Shown: in pieces, positions 34,849 through 46,436 of the stretch
Layout: the number at the start of each line of letters is the position of its first letter
How positions within the stretch are numbered: the stretch's first letter is position 1
Assembly: GCF_023856365.1 (NCBI RefSeq)
Contig: NC_064551.1
Location: 20,274,349-20,338,348 of the forward strand
DNA length: 64,000 nt
Direction of reading: 5' to 3'
Source: Brienomyrus brachyistius
Lineage: Eukaryota > Chordata > Actinopteri > Osteoglossiformes > Mormyridae
Program-made: the position numbers and the translations under genes
The notes under the pieces: model-generated
Told to the model about the DNA's origin: nothing
Database searches by the model: none
Seen by the model: only the letters and a program-made list of their open reading frames with translations

Positions 34849-36492
34849 GACCTCAATAATAATGCATAGTCGTTATTTATGTTTTCAGTAGCCTACATCC
34901 GAGTTTAACATTTGACTGCTTATATGATAGATACTGCTTATCTGATAGATACAGAACCGCCTTGACTTTCTTTGCGAAAACTGCTTTGCTGATAGATTTA
35001 TGCGACAAAGGGAATTTCATAACACGCATTCAAAGCGATGACTAATCACACAACTCACCTCAAATAAAGGACTCAGCATGTAAACTAAGTCAATATAGTC
35101 TCTGCTTTGTTAAATATATACCTTTTAAGATTAACAATATCAGTAAAATATGACGCGAGATGGATTTTTTAAAATATATATTATCATTCCAGTTGTACAA
35201 TATGGCAGTCATTCAAAGGAGTTGGTGTTCCTTGCTCCTTAACACTGGATGATACTTATTTGGGGACATTACCAACATACGTGTCCGCTTTATTTGTCTC
35301 TATATATTGTAATTCTAACACGTATGATATTTTAACCTTTTTTCCGTGGAACAAACATTAAAAAACTTTTTTTTCGTTTGTTTAAAACATACATCATCTG
35401 GTGAACTATATACTATATATATAGTATATATATATATAACTATATATATATTGGATATAACTGAATGTAACTCAACCAATATTTTTTCCTTTTACCTGCA
35501 ATTGTACCAGAGGTATTAATATAGATTTTGTCATAAGGTACTCACGGACAGTGTGGCTTCGGAGATTTAATATGCATGCCCTAATTGTTCGGGCTAATTG
35601 TTTCTAGGCCTGTTACCTTTATTATCTTTTTACAATAAGCTGACAATCAGTCCTTTATTGAAAGTGTATAGGAGAGCTTCTGAAAATGGCACCGCTATTT
35701 TGAATGTTTAGTGAAATATGTGAAATGTTGAAAACGATTAAATAAACATACAATAAATACAATTTGTCTAAAACCTCCTATCTCTTCATTAAGTTTTACA
35801 GTCCTCAAAACAAAACCCCTTTCTAACTGCGAAGTTAAAAACACGGGGTGTGAATACATCTGCAATAGGTGGCAGTAAAGAGAGACTTTGGCCTCACGGT
35901 CTTCGGAGACTATTTTGATATCGCCAGTCTCTCATTTTACTGGAGCTGTGTCTTCGTACTGATTTCATGGGATGGTTAGTGATCTTTTAATAATAGCACA
36001 GAGACCAGTATTTCGTCAACGGAGTGATATTTCGGTGAAGTATTTCAAAATAGGGCTACCAATGATTGTAAAATTAAATAGGCCTATATACCACGAATTA
36101 TTAGCTGAATAGCCTATTAGTGCAGTAAACGTTACGACTCGTCCCCAGTTATTAGTGAATATCATTTTTTAAAACAACTATATTTTAAATAAACAGGTCT
36201 ACAATTAAGAAATTGAGTGTGACATAGTAGTACCAAAAAAATGTAAATTCAAAAAGGTTTTTTTAAAATTTTTTTATGTTAAATTGTAGAACATCCCTTC
36301 AGTATGTCTAAAAAGACAAAGGAAGCGTAAAAATCAGACCAAAAAAAAAAAAAAAATCTGGTTGTTTTGCTGAAAATCAAGGTATAAATAAAATAAAATA
36401 AAGTATTAAAATAAAATCCGTGGCAGGGAATGTAACTTAGATGTTTTTGTGTAATTCAGGTATTTGAATGTCTCCTCTCTGACATGGCATAG

Positions 36493-36672
36493 CTCGCAGA
36501 GGTGAGGAGGGACACAGTTGGACTTAGAGGTACACCCAGTGTAACCCCACGAGGCCTACAGCCAACATCTCCTCACCGGCCAGCCAGAATGTGTGAGACC
36601 ACGCAGAGCAGGACCCGGCTGCCTTTGCTGCGCCCCTCCGTCACCAGTGACGCATGTCATGTTCAGACCCAG
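36493..36672 (+). other. exon-like segment, function unknown
   Basis: A GC-rich 180-bp stretch with an acceptor-like CTCCTCTCTG-containing tract and TAG at 36490-36492 on the left, and a CCCAG/GTAAAA donor at 36673 on the right. It sits at the edge of the AT-rich block. One frame is open throughout but matches nothing I know. It could be a non-coding exon. Confidence 0.2.
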
Positions 36673-36959
36673 GTAAAACCTGTTTTGCTGAAACCTACTT
36701 CAGAAGTTATTTTAATATAGAGCTGTCCAAGGTCCTGAAATGTCCCTAGTTGCGTGGAACAAGAAAACAAACTAAAATCAAATATATGAAATCTCATATT
36801 TAGAACATCACAGATGTATGTGCATATAAATTACAAAACCCTCCACAGTCTTTGTGAACACTCTGAGGAAATTTGTTGGAAAGGCACTATATAAAAATAT
36901 TTGAATTAGTTTAAATGAATGTCTTGTATTACTATTTTATGGAAGCGTTAAATGTGTTA

Positions 36960-37229
36960 GGTATTATGGTGACCCAATGGATAGCATATTGCCTTCACCG
37001 TGGTTGGTTGGGGTTCCACCATATTCTCTCCTCCATCTGTGTAGAATTTTTATGTTCTCCTGAAGTCACATGTATTTCATACCGCAGTCCAAAGACAGCC
37101 AACCAACTTCATTGGCCTTGGTAAATTACCCTGCGATGGACTGGCATCCACTCCAGGGTCTACCCCTGTCTTGTGCCCTATGCTTGCTGGGATGGACTCA
37201 ACGATTGGTTAAGAGATAGTTGGATGGAT
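36960..37229 (+). mobile_element. degraded V-SINE-like copy
   Basis: The segments TGTGTAGAATTTTTATG, CGCAGTCCAAAGACAGCC, CCCTGCGATGGACTGGC and TTGCTGGGATGGACTCAAC end in a GGATGGATGC-type tail. The order matches the SINE at 4884. Confidence 0.75.
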
Positions 37230-37768
37230 GCTGAATATGTCCAGGAACTGATACTACTCTTTTAATGACACAAAAGGTTAACATCAAAAATAGTGCAGCC
37301 GGCAATGTAAGCCATGTGGACAGGCTTGTGGGATTCTGTACGTCAGCACATGTGAAGGGTATGGCGTGGATCCACGCGTTCCGCTTTATGAGCTCAACAC
37401 AGGCTTGACAGTCCTGGGAAAAGTAGCCACATCTCCATGCTTTTATGCAGTAATAATAAGTTAACACTTTTCCTTACAGCCCCCAAGCTTTTCCAAATAA
37501 TCAAAAAACTTACTGCAGATATTTTACAAGGGAGAGGTGTTAACAAACACTAAATGGTTATTTTCATTTGCTTTTGGGTGTCCTAATGGATAGATTCAGG
37601 CTGAGGTATTCTCTCTGTGTCTGAGTGACAGCCTCCCTGTGAATGTCACCACCATGGTTGTGTAACTGGGTTTTTCCCAGTCGTTCACATTTGCGTCACC
37701 TAATGCCACAGTCTGAACTCAAAGGTGAGAATCTGTTCCTTCCTGCTCAGAGCTCAGCTTTGTGTTCT

Positions 37769-37850
37769 CAGCCAATCAGAACAGAGGGGACTGTGGTATC
37801 TGAAAGGGCTGCACAGCCAATCAGAACGGAGAGGACACAGGTATCTGAAA
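37769..37850 (+). repeat. tandem duplication of a CCAAT-box unit
   Basis: CAGCCAATCAGAAC recurs at 37769 and 37814 (offset 45 bp), followed in both copies by GAG..GGAC and GGTATCTGAAA. Each unit holds a good NF-Y motif (CCAATCAG). Confidence 0.85.
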
Positions 37851-38248
37851 AATCCACTCGGCGTCATCTCATCTTATGCAGGGCTGATCCTTTGCAGACA
37901 AAAAGCAGCCATTATACAGAGATCTGCTTCTATGTTTATCCTCTGTATGAGTTTAAATCAGGTACTTTAATACACGCGGCTGCTTCTCGGGGCTGAAGCC
38001 CAAGAGTCTCCACTAAAAAAGAGACCCAGCTACCCTTGTTTAATAAAATTTGAACCACTTCCCCTCCCCATCAACAACTTTGCCTGCTGCCACTACCCCC
38101 CCCCCCCCCCCCATCTCTGGTTGACAGTTCTACCAATATAATTGTATCGGGGTCTCTCACCATATTAATGTGCCTCTGGTTTAAATACTAAAGCAAACTC
38201 AGTGAAGGTATTGAATCACCCAGATCTGTTTCTTTATTTACTGAAGTG

Positions 38249-38305
38249 CAGTGGCTGATCTTGGTGTGGCTGATCTTGCAGTGGCTGATCTTGCAGTGGC
38301 TGTCT
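38249..38305 (+). repeat. 15-bp tandem repeat, nearly 4 units
   Basis: CAGTGGCTGATCTTG at 38249 and 38279, a GTG variant at 38264 and a partial fourth copy from 38294. Confidence 0.9.
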
Positions 38306-38727
38306 TCTATGTCCTGTTTTGCATGTGATGCTTGCTTCAGCTCTATGTACGTGCAGCTTGCATGTATACCGACAATTATAACGCATTATGTATCACAGCT
38401 GTAAGTGTTACCTTTTCATTTTTATGGAAAAATGTCAAGGAATTTGACTACTTTTAAGATTTTAAGTTTTTAGTGTTTCATACTAGAATCTCCTAATAAA
38501 AAAAGGATTCAAAACATTTAAATGATTAAAATCCAGAGTAGTTTTCAAAAGTGTAACTCTAACTGCTCAGCCTGAAGGAAAAAAAATTTGTTTTGAAAAA
38601 GTTGCTACAAACTTTGCATACTAGACTGACATGATTCCCTGCCCGATTTTCTTAACACATTTGTCACAAGTGCTTAAGGAATAAGGCAGAGTTTTTGAAG
38701 CTGTGTGTTCAATTCCAGGTGTTGTTT

Positions 38728-38767
38728 TATTATTATTATTATTGTTATTATTATTATTATTATTATT

Positions 38768-38825
<58 letters not shown>
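38728..38825. repeat. self-complementary (TTA)n(TAA)n microsatellite
   Basis: A TTA array switches to TAA repeats at about 38770, so the two halves are reverse complements. One G interrupts the left half. Confidence 0.95.
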
Positions 38826-39055
38826 TTGTTTTTATTGTCCTTGATAAACTGCTAATGTCGTTTTTTTCTGTTCTGGAGAAAGTAAAACACTCAATGGAAG
38901 TATATAGCGTTTTGGTTCAGGTTTTCTCTACTTTTATTCAGTGATCACCAGTATTTTCCCCACCATTCGAGAGGTACTGCTTGGTTGTCAGGGTGTTTGA
39001 TGGTAGGACACACTTTTCCTTTTATGAAGAATAAGTGCTCTCAGGTTGCGAAGGT

Positions 39056-39076
39056 GGGGGGGGGGGGGGGGGGGGG
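39056..39076. repeat. poly-G run, 21 bases
   Basis: Uninterrupted G run. Confidence 0.97.
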
Positions 39077-39825
39077 CAAGGCCACAGAGTGAGGTGAAGA
39101 GTTACACGAATTGTCATCCTCACAAGTAAGTACCACATGTCATTTAATACTGGTCACCAGTCTCAGGAAGGGTTGATCTGTGCAGGAATATTCAGAATTT
39201 TTAAAGTATTTCTGTATCTCCGGATCTCTGCATTTCAATAACTCCAACTGTCTTTGACAGCCCTTAATCTCCATGCCTGGGTCTTTGTTTGAAATCGACT
39301 ACCAGGGAAGCCTACAGAGATTTATGCCTAGAGATTTTTTCAAATAAAGAAAACCACTATTATTCCACATTAGCAGAATCTATTACAATAACAATGTGCC
39401 CGGTTGAAGCACCCATTTTTTTGTGCACCCAGTTTAGGTTTATCAGCAATGGGGTTTAATTCCATATATATTGATTTTATTTACTGCGCTAATGTAAAAA
39501 TTGTGAGAAAGCACATTTTCCCGCTGATTTATAATGGGCACATCAGAGGTCACGCTGATCAAAAGCGACGCTGCTAAGCTAATGAATCACATAGGCAACA
39601 AGCAAGGTACAAGACGCAAGATGGCGGGAGGTCAAAGGGCACATCACACGATAATGATGCTGGTTTTTCACTCTCAGCTGGAAGGAAACACTTTGCAGTT
39701 CAAACTGACCACTGATGTAACTCTTACGCGCTCCTACAATAATTATGTTACTATGAGGAAAGCCTGACATGTGCCTTTGGGGTCAATGTGACCCCGGGGT
39801 GTGAGAGAGTTGTAGTGATGTCATT

Positions 39826-39935
39826 GTCGGGCCCCTGAGCGCCGGCCCTTAACCCCAACTGCTGTCCAACTCTGCACTCGGATTCTCACTTGTACGTCTC
39901 TTTGGAGAAAGATATGTGCTAAATAAATGCAGTGT
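39826..39935 (+). mobile_element. SINE tail fragment, L2-tail type
   Basis: GGGCCCCTGAGCGCCGGCCC, TTAACCCCAACTGCTGTCC and TATGTGCTAAATAAATG follow the 3' half of the SINE type at 9586. Confidence 0.65.
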
Positions 39936-40061
39936 TAAATAAACTGTGGATATTATAGTAGACTGCACTGTCTCGCCTGCTCCTTTGCAGTTTGTTGCGC
40001 CATGTTATTGCATTGCCAGCTGTAAATGTTACTACATTCCCACTTTTTGTGGGCTCCGTGA

Positions 40062-40080
40062 CCCCCCCCCCCCCCCCCCC
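40062..40080. repeat. poly-C run, 19 bases
   Basis: Uninterrupted C run. Confidence 0.97.
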
Positions 40081-41045
40081 GTAAACACTTTCCATGTCAC
40101 TGTGCTCTCACTCAAGTTGAAATGATGATGAAAATTGACGTGAACTGAATTGTTCCCTGATGAAATCCCAAGGCTGTAGATCAGTGGTGTAGTTAGACAG
40201 TCTTCGTCCCCTGAGAAGATCTAGCAGGGCAGCGCCCTTCTGTCGATTTTGGGGCCCCAACACAGTACAGGGTCTGCAAGGGAATCTGCAAGGGTATTGA
40301 TACCCCCCTGACACCCTTGTAGTGGCCTCAGTGACCCCTCCTCGGCTGCAGTGTTTCCAGTGAGCCGACACACCGCTGCAGAGGTGTATTCACTGCTGGC
40401 AGTGTCAGTTTTCTGGGCTTAGGGGTGCAGTGCCATTGTTATTTGGCACCTCTTCGGTCATTGTTCTTCTTGCTATAGGCTCCAAATATAGGGGCTTTGG
40501 CTCCAGAGTGTATTATCTTGAAGAGAATTATGGGACAGTCTTTGACAATGAGAATAAGTTACTCTTACCAGCAAAGCACTTGGATACAATAGGCACGTAG
40601 CCGCGTCTTTTGGGGACTGGAGCTTAGTGACTGCTCCACCCTTCCTGAAGATGGGTTTTAATCATAAGTAAATAACATTTCCCCCATCCATCCAAATTTG
40701 CTGCCTTTCACTGCGCTGATATGCTGTATCAATATGTAGCTTTGTAGGTGATTATTGAGTAAATTTAGGTTTTATAAGAATATAAACAGTATTAATAATT
40801 TAACTACCTTTCAGCTAATAATTTTCTTTAGGATGGGGGGGGGGGAGGGGGGTTCCCCAAGGATATCTATTCTAGTATTTTTTCATCTTTCTACATGAAA
40901 AGGTTGCTCTAATGTTTTCTTTTTCATAAGCAGCATATAGTTTTTGAAAATTGATTTAATCACTTAAAATAGTTGGATTTAAACTGCACAGAAAGGGGAG
41001 GTATCAATACCCTAGGAGATTCAGGAGACCCTATACTCTACTGGG

Positions 41046-41300
41046 TGATAGAATTGACAGCAGCGTGCCCCCTGGCCGTGGGTCGCGAGGTCGCCTCACT
41101 CCTCCACAGGATGAGATTTGAATCCTGCATGTATGGAGCCTGCAGCTTCTCCCAGGCTGTACAGGTTTGCTCTTGTTACTTTCATCTTCCGCTGCCGTGT
41201 AAAGACACATGATTTGGTAAATAGGTGTCTCCACCCCTGATTTGGCTTCTTGTCCAGAGTGTCCTGTGCTGCCTGAGACAGACACCAGCCCGAGACCCTC
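41046..41300 (+). mobile_element. strongly degraded V-SINE-like copy
   Basis: TGAATCCTGCATGTATGGAG, GTAAAGACACATGATTTGG and TTGTCCAGAGTGTCCTGTGC match the SINE body loosely and in order. Confidence 0.4.
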
Positions 41301-41384
41301 TTAGAGGACAGGTAACATCTTACTGCCTCCTCTGTCAGTTTTTACTCACAATTATAATGAAGATGTGCTCTTCTGTGTTGGTGT

Positions 41385-41509
41385 GGTGCCTGAGAAGGGT
41401 GCACTGCTGCCTCATAACTCCACTGTTGGAGTTTTGAGTCCCAAGTCCCACCTTTGCTGCAGCCTAAAGAGAGACAACTAGACTGCCTGGGGTTGGCTTA
41501 ACCCCCCCC

Positions 41510-41540
<31 letters not shown>

Positions 41541-41600
41541 ACACACACGTACACCTCTAACCAGGATAAGCAGCTGTAAGATGGATTGATGATGTAGTAC
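41385..41600 (+). mobile_element. V-SINE-like fragment with C25(CA)n expansion
   Basis: A SINE-like head (GGGTGCACTGCTGCCTCA, TTTTGAGTCCCAAGTCCC) and a tail-like AACCAGGATAAGCAGCTG flank a run of 25 C (41502-41526) passing directly into a CA repeat to about 41548. The simple repeats replace the middle of the element. Confidence 0.5.
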
Positions 41601-42600
41601 ACTATACCTGATGTGTTGTGACACTGTTCCTGTAGCCTGTCCTCTGTACTCAGCCGGGCTTGTCTAACACTTAGCTGCTTGGTTGATCACTTCCTCTGAA
41701 AGTGACTTAGCACATTCAGCAGCTACATATTCCAGTTAGCTTTCCCACTCATGGCTGCTATAGGAGGTCCCTGCACGAGGTCCTGGACAGGCAGCTTTCA
41801 AGATATGAGACCCCATCTTTAACCACCACACTGCCTTGACTAGGACACCAAAACCCTCATTGGCTCATCCAGCTATGCAGGACATTAAGTGCAGTTCTTA
41901 TTTTCTGAAACTACACAACAATTTGCAATTTCACTTATTTATACTACCATTTGTACCAAAATATTTCAAGTTAAGGACCTTTTCAAAGTTACTATCAAAA
42001 TGTGATTTTTCATTAATCATCCTGTATGTATTATCATATGGTCAAAAAAGGATGATTAAGGGAGGAATTCAAATATGCTGCAGTTTTGGGGTTAACTTTG
42101 GGGGAAGTTTACCTGTATGAAGAACTACTAAGGTGGTGTTGTTCTGATCTGGTGCAAAAGTAAAATGGTTCTCATTGCACGTTTTCCAGTAAATATGTCA
42201 TGTTAGTCTTTCTCAAATGTGAAGAAATAAATATTTGCATTAAATCTTACAGTAAGTGAAACTAGTTTGAGTTTATCTATTGAATGGCTTATTAACGTTT
42301 TTAGTTTCGCAAGTAAATATATTTCGGCTGAATTGGCTATAGTAGCATTCAAATGTTTTGATACGTTTTAAGAAGAGCGGGTAAATAAGACTGGCGTGGA
42401 CCGCCGCACTGTAAAAAAGAAGAAAAAAAAGGTATTAACAAGAAGAAACTCGCTCTCTCCCCTTCATCGGCCGTGGTAAATCCTCCAGGATCTGTTTCAA
42501 AGCCCGTTAGAGGAGCCGGCTTTTAACGCAAGCCTAGCCGACACAGCGCTTCAACCTGGTTGTCTTTCCGTCAAAACCCTCGTGTGCGCTAAGTGCGGCC
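41601..42600. other. intergenic, possible promoter-proximal DNA
   Basis: No element is recognised. CG density rises after about 42450 (CATCGGCCGTGG, GAGCCGGC, AGTGCGGCCG). Confidence 0.4.
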
Positions 42601-42620
42601 GTCCATTTTAAGGAGCTGTG

Positions 42621-42735
42621 TATAAGATCGGAAAGCCCTGCATGGTGCGAACCCCATAATAAGAGGAACCCGACCTCTGCACCTTTTGACTCTCATGTTT
42701 TTACCTGGACAAGCGACAGAGGTCTGAATCACAAG
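42621..42735 (+). promoter_or_regulatory. candidate promoter and 5' non-coding exon (esrrg?)
   Basis: TATAAG at 42621-42626 lies in a moderately CpG-rich stretch. About 30 bp downstream an exon could start and run to an AAG/GTAACC donor (GT at 42736-42737). Position and + orientation fit an alternative first exon of the esrrg gene expected downstream from human synteny. No coding sequence supports the identity. Confidence 0.25.
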
Positions 42736-44149
42736 GTAACCGAAACCGTTCTCTCTAAAGTAGGTTAGAATCGCATTGCGTATCCCGTTCAGGTATATGT
42801 ATCTCGCTGGTTTCGCGCATTTTAAAGGACTAACCCGTTAAAACATCAAACAACGTCAAACTGGGTTAGTAAACAGTTTCGCGTACGTCCCGATTTGTAA
42901 TATGCTGAGTGGTCTGGATGCTCTGACATGTACAGCTTCGCAGCCATACACATAATGTGGACACATAATCTCTCCCTATGTGTATTACTACTTAGAAAGC
43001 ATTTTTTTTGGAAACGAAACAATCCCGGCTCTTTCCCACTGGAACACTTATAACTTGGTCGTTTGGCGTTTATTAAGGGGATGCGTATTGCTTTTGCGAT
43101 CAGCGGGACTTGTCCTTGAGATGTTAGTAACTCCGATGTGTTGGCAGAAACGGCCCACAGAGAAATAGCTTCGGTTCCGATTCGGTTTTATTCTTACCTT
43201 GGACATTGCGGAGCACTCCGGGTTGCACGTTGCCGGTACTGTTATCTGCGAGGTCGGGTATCACCTTCTCGAATGTGACACGGTGTGCAGTCCCCCGCTG
43301 CGCAGCCGGAATGATTCACTCATTCTTAAGTGAACGCAAATCAGTGCACAAACGATGCATGCATGAGCCCGATTAACAATCGTGTTTCGGAGTTTATATT
43401 TATAGAAAATACAACGACAGCAGTTTTTCCGCATATTTCATTTTTAAGGCACTGCTGTAATGAAGTCGCAGAGCCTTGGGTCAATAAACGTTTGATTTTG
43501 AAGAGCTGTTTGCGTAGGTTGACACAGTTTGTGATGTCTTTATTTGTGGAAATAAACAAATTGTGGGAAATAGCAGTTACCTGAGAGAGCGAGTGCTGTG
43601 ATATTGTCCTTCCTTAAACAGACGTTTTTATTCTGAGCGCATCACTGAAGCGATACTCTTTTGGGGATCGTGTCCTTTGCATCTAAGTCAGGTGAAAAAC
43701 AGTCCTGTACCTAACTGGATTCCACAACACAGCTGAAGAGAACAAGAGTAAATTGATTTACACGCATGGCAGTCACATGTAATGTTAGACATACTGTTTT
43801 GAAATGTGAACTTAGTTCAGAAGTACCTCTTCATTTGAAGGTATTGCAATAAATGATTTTAAAACTGATGTTTTTTTTTTATGAAAGCAACGTTCAAAAT
43901 TAAATAAAGCACACTGCAGTAGGCTAACAAGAGGTAATTTCCCCACATTTCCCCTGTAATACGATACTTTGTAATATTGGTAGAAATGTTACTTGTGAGG
44001 TGTGTAAAATACGCGTTAAGGGCATTTTGATGCTTAAAAGGGGACAGCAGTTTGCATCTCCAGCAGGGACCGAGGACGCCTGTCCTCTTTAAATAGATGT
44101 ATGTTTGTTTGTTTACTCAAGCTGTTCCAGAATTCAATCAGGGCATTTT
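42736..44149. other. intergenic or intron, nothing recognised
   Basis: Unique-looking DNA with scattered CG-rich stretches (43200-43330). No repeat or exon is supported. Confidence 0.4.
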
Positions 44150-44607
44150 TCACGTGAGACAGGAAAGCCTTTGGGAACCGTGAGGGGGAAGAGTTGAGAC
44201 TCCCGCCTCGTTAAAGACAGCTCCTGTCTCTGAATCCGGTTGCGACTTGCCTGAAATGCGATGCCATCGCTTTTCCGTATAGCCGTTCTCTCCTGCAGGG
44301 CTGCAATCGGAGCCGAGCCGGTACCGCGTGCTAGTGCCCGAGCAAGGAACGATCCCAGTCTAGCCGCCCCTCGCTCCTCTCCCTCCGGTCCCTCCTTCCT
44401 CTGAGCCCGGCTTGCCCAGACCGGTGCCGCTTAGTGATTTTCCCTCCCGTGTTTAATCTTGCGAAGGGAGAAATCAGCCCCTGATCAGAGGAGCGGAGAG
44501 GAGGACTGAGGACCGCCGCATCGCTGCTCCGGAGGAAGGAGAGGCAGCCGGCGGACGTTTGTCCTTGAAACTGCACCAAAACTCTTGGAAGACGCCAGGA
44601 ACCAGGC
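44150..44607 (+). promoter_or_regulatory. CpG-rich promoter-like region with a candidate 5' non-coding exon (esrrg?)
   Basis: The block is GC- and CpG-rich, pyrimidine-rich on its left (CTCGCTCCTCTCCCTCCGG) and GGAGAGGAGG-rich on its right. It ends in a perfect donor hexamer, GTAAGT (44608-44613), after CCAGGAACCAGGC. A 5' UTR exon ending at 44607 is plausible; its start is not defined by the sequence. The placement downstream of gpatch2 in the same orientation fits an esrrg first exon. The open frame on the opposite strand is a GC shadow. Confidence 0.4.
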
Positions 44608-46300
44608 GTAAGTAGTGTGCTCTCAGACGGCTGCACTGACAGTAGGGAGTTCGGGTGGACCTGCTGCTTGGCAGTGACTTGCCAAGCAGAGAGATAGGTC
44701 TCGTTGTCAGATGTATCCTGAAATCTCGTGGTTCTGTTTAAATGCCTAATGCTTTGTGACAGGGGATTATACAATAGGCAAAGTGCCGTATGTTTCACGA
44801 AGGAATGCCAAAGTGGCACAAAACTCTGATTCTCGTTGTCTCTCCCGGCCGCGGCTGTTTCCGGACTGCATGACAGCCAGCTTGTTTAGTTAGTGTTGGC
44901 TCCACTGCATGAAAAGCATTTTTTAAAAAAGGTTTTTCAGTTATGTGCAGAATGCAGTTTTGTTACTTGTTTATTTATTTTAATAAGTCTGCCAATAACC
45001 TGACAGTGTGCATGTGTAACAGTACCTGGCCTGACAGGCCGTGTAATTAAAATGCCTCTTGCCTGTATTTTGAAGACAGAGGGATGAGTTTGACCTCTCT
45101 TGCATTTTCCAGCACATTCATGTCCCCGACCACGCGCTTCGGCAACCGTCCCACGCTGTGATGGGAAAAAAAAGCAAAGCGCCCTTCATCTACCCGAAGT
45201 GCACGTATAAATGTGTAAAATTACGATCATGCAATTCAAAGTGACATTATGCATTTAAGCGTGATGTTGGGGCATTTGTATAATCCCGGCCAGCGTCTTG
45301 TAGATATCTACCAGGCAGTGCAGGCCACATGCTCCCATATTAAACCAGTGAGCGGTGATGTGCTGTGGAAAAGGCAGCATTTTGTGGTTTTTAGATATTA
45401 ATTTGAAAACTCAGGGTGAAATATAAGAAAGAGCAGCCCTTTGAGAGCGATTTAGTGGTGGTGACTTAGGGCTGGCAGATTCAGCCCTGCTCTTCCTGTG
45501 TCTCTCCGACCTGGGAACGCAGCGAGGGAGCCGCGCTTTTCAGAGGAAGCCCGCCCTCCCCCAGCCCCGTTTACAAGCGTGATGGACACAGTGTTCCGGG
45601 GCTTCAGGCGAGGTAATCGTCGTGGATCCCGCTCCAAGGTCAATAGCGTGACTTGGAAACGGCACAGACTAGGAGTCTGGGAGTAGTGGCCCGACGTGGA
45701 ATCATATTTTTTCGATATTTTTTTCCCCGATCCACAAAGAGACCCAGTGTTGACGTATGGCCCTTAGTTCTCCTCCCGATAGGCCCGTTTGGAGGAAAAA
45801 TCCAGTTTGATCCGTGTTTTAGTATCTGCTGTAGGCCACCTTTACTCAACAATTTTTCCACATTTCTTTAAAGCATACTGCTGCGATGGTCATACCCCTC
45901 ATGTCTAAGATGCTTAGATCTCATTTCATTGCCGTGCAGCATCTAAATGTTCAGATCATCAAATTTGTTCAATCATCAAAATGATTTTCGTGATGCTGCC
46001 CATCACAATAGCTTTATCGTGGAGATATTTTCGTAACATTGACATGCAGGTCGGAAGACTTTTTAAAGATCCTAAATTATCTTTAAGGAAAGAGGGTCAG
46101 GTTGTGTAATGCTTCTGGAGGTAGAAATTTGACCAGTGGGGTTTATGTTCGGATCCATATTACAGTACTGCTGCACCCCAGAGTATTGATAGTAATGACA
46201 TCATGGCTGCTTTGTGGGACACCCAGAGATATAAACGGACCAAAGCGTTTCCTTTTTTAACACTGAGGTCTGAGTTTTCCTGTTTTTGTTTTGGTTTCAG
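44608..46300 (+). other. probable intron or intergenic DNA
   Basis: No repeat family or exon is recognised. Confidence 0.35.
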
Positions 46301-46436
46301 ATTCCTGGATTCCTTCCTCGTCTCTCTGTCGATCACACGGTTCTCGGGCGCATTTCGTCGTGCAGGTGTGCCTAAATCGAGAGTGGATTAATAGCATCCA
46401 AAGTCCGCGGTCCTGTAGCGTCTCATTCAAACACAG
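46301..46436 (+). other. exon-like segment, possible 5' UTR exon
   Basis: A strong polypyrimidine tract with TTTTGGTTTCAG ends at 46300 and ACACAG/GTGATT gives a donor at 46437. The 136-bp interior is not a long open frame and contains several CG dinucleotides. It is a reasonable candidate for a non-coding exon of the same transcription unit as 44607. An alternative donor, GTGCAG/GTGTGC, lies near 46365. Confidence 0.3.

Larger units (their letters stand above)
31380..36480. other. AT-rich block without SINEs
   Basis: About 5 kb of visibly AT-rich sequence with many TTTAAA/TAATTA-type words. It has none of the SINE copies found on either side and little CpG except at 34600-34745. It contains the two hairpin-forming repeats below and an AAT microsatellite. 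No gene is supported. Confidence 0.6.
37230..41045. other. intergenic with short repeats
   Basis: Includes a duplicated CCAAT-box unit (37769-37850), a 15-bp tandem repeat (38249-38305), a palindromic microsatellite (38728-38825), C/G homopolymers (38096-38112, 39056-39076, 40062-40080) and a SINE tail (39826-39935). No gene is supported. Confidence 0.55.

Noticed and set aside
40184..40395. Possible hAT element starting CAGTGGTGTAGTTAG
   Set aside because: The left end resembles a hAT terminus, but I found no matching right terminus or 8-bp duplication.
44331..44819. 162-codon open frame on the minus strand over the CpG-rich block
   Set aside because: It overlaps the proposed + promoter/exon, shows no known domain, and GC-rich DNA often stays open by chance.
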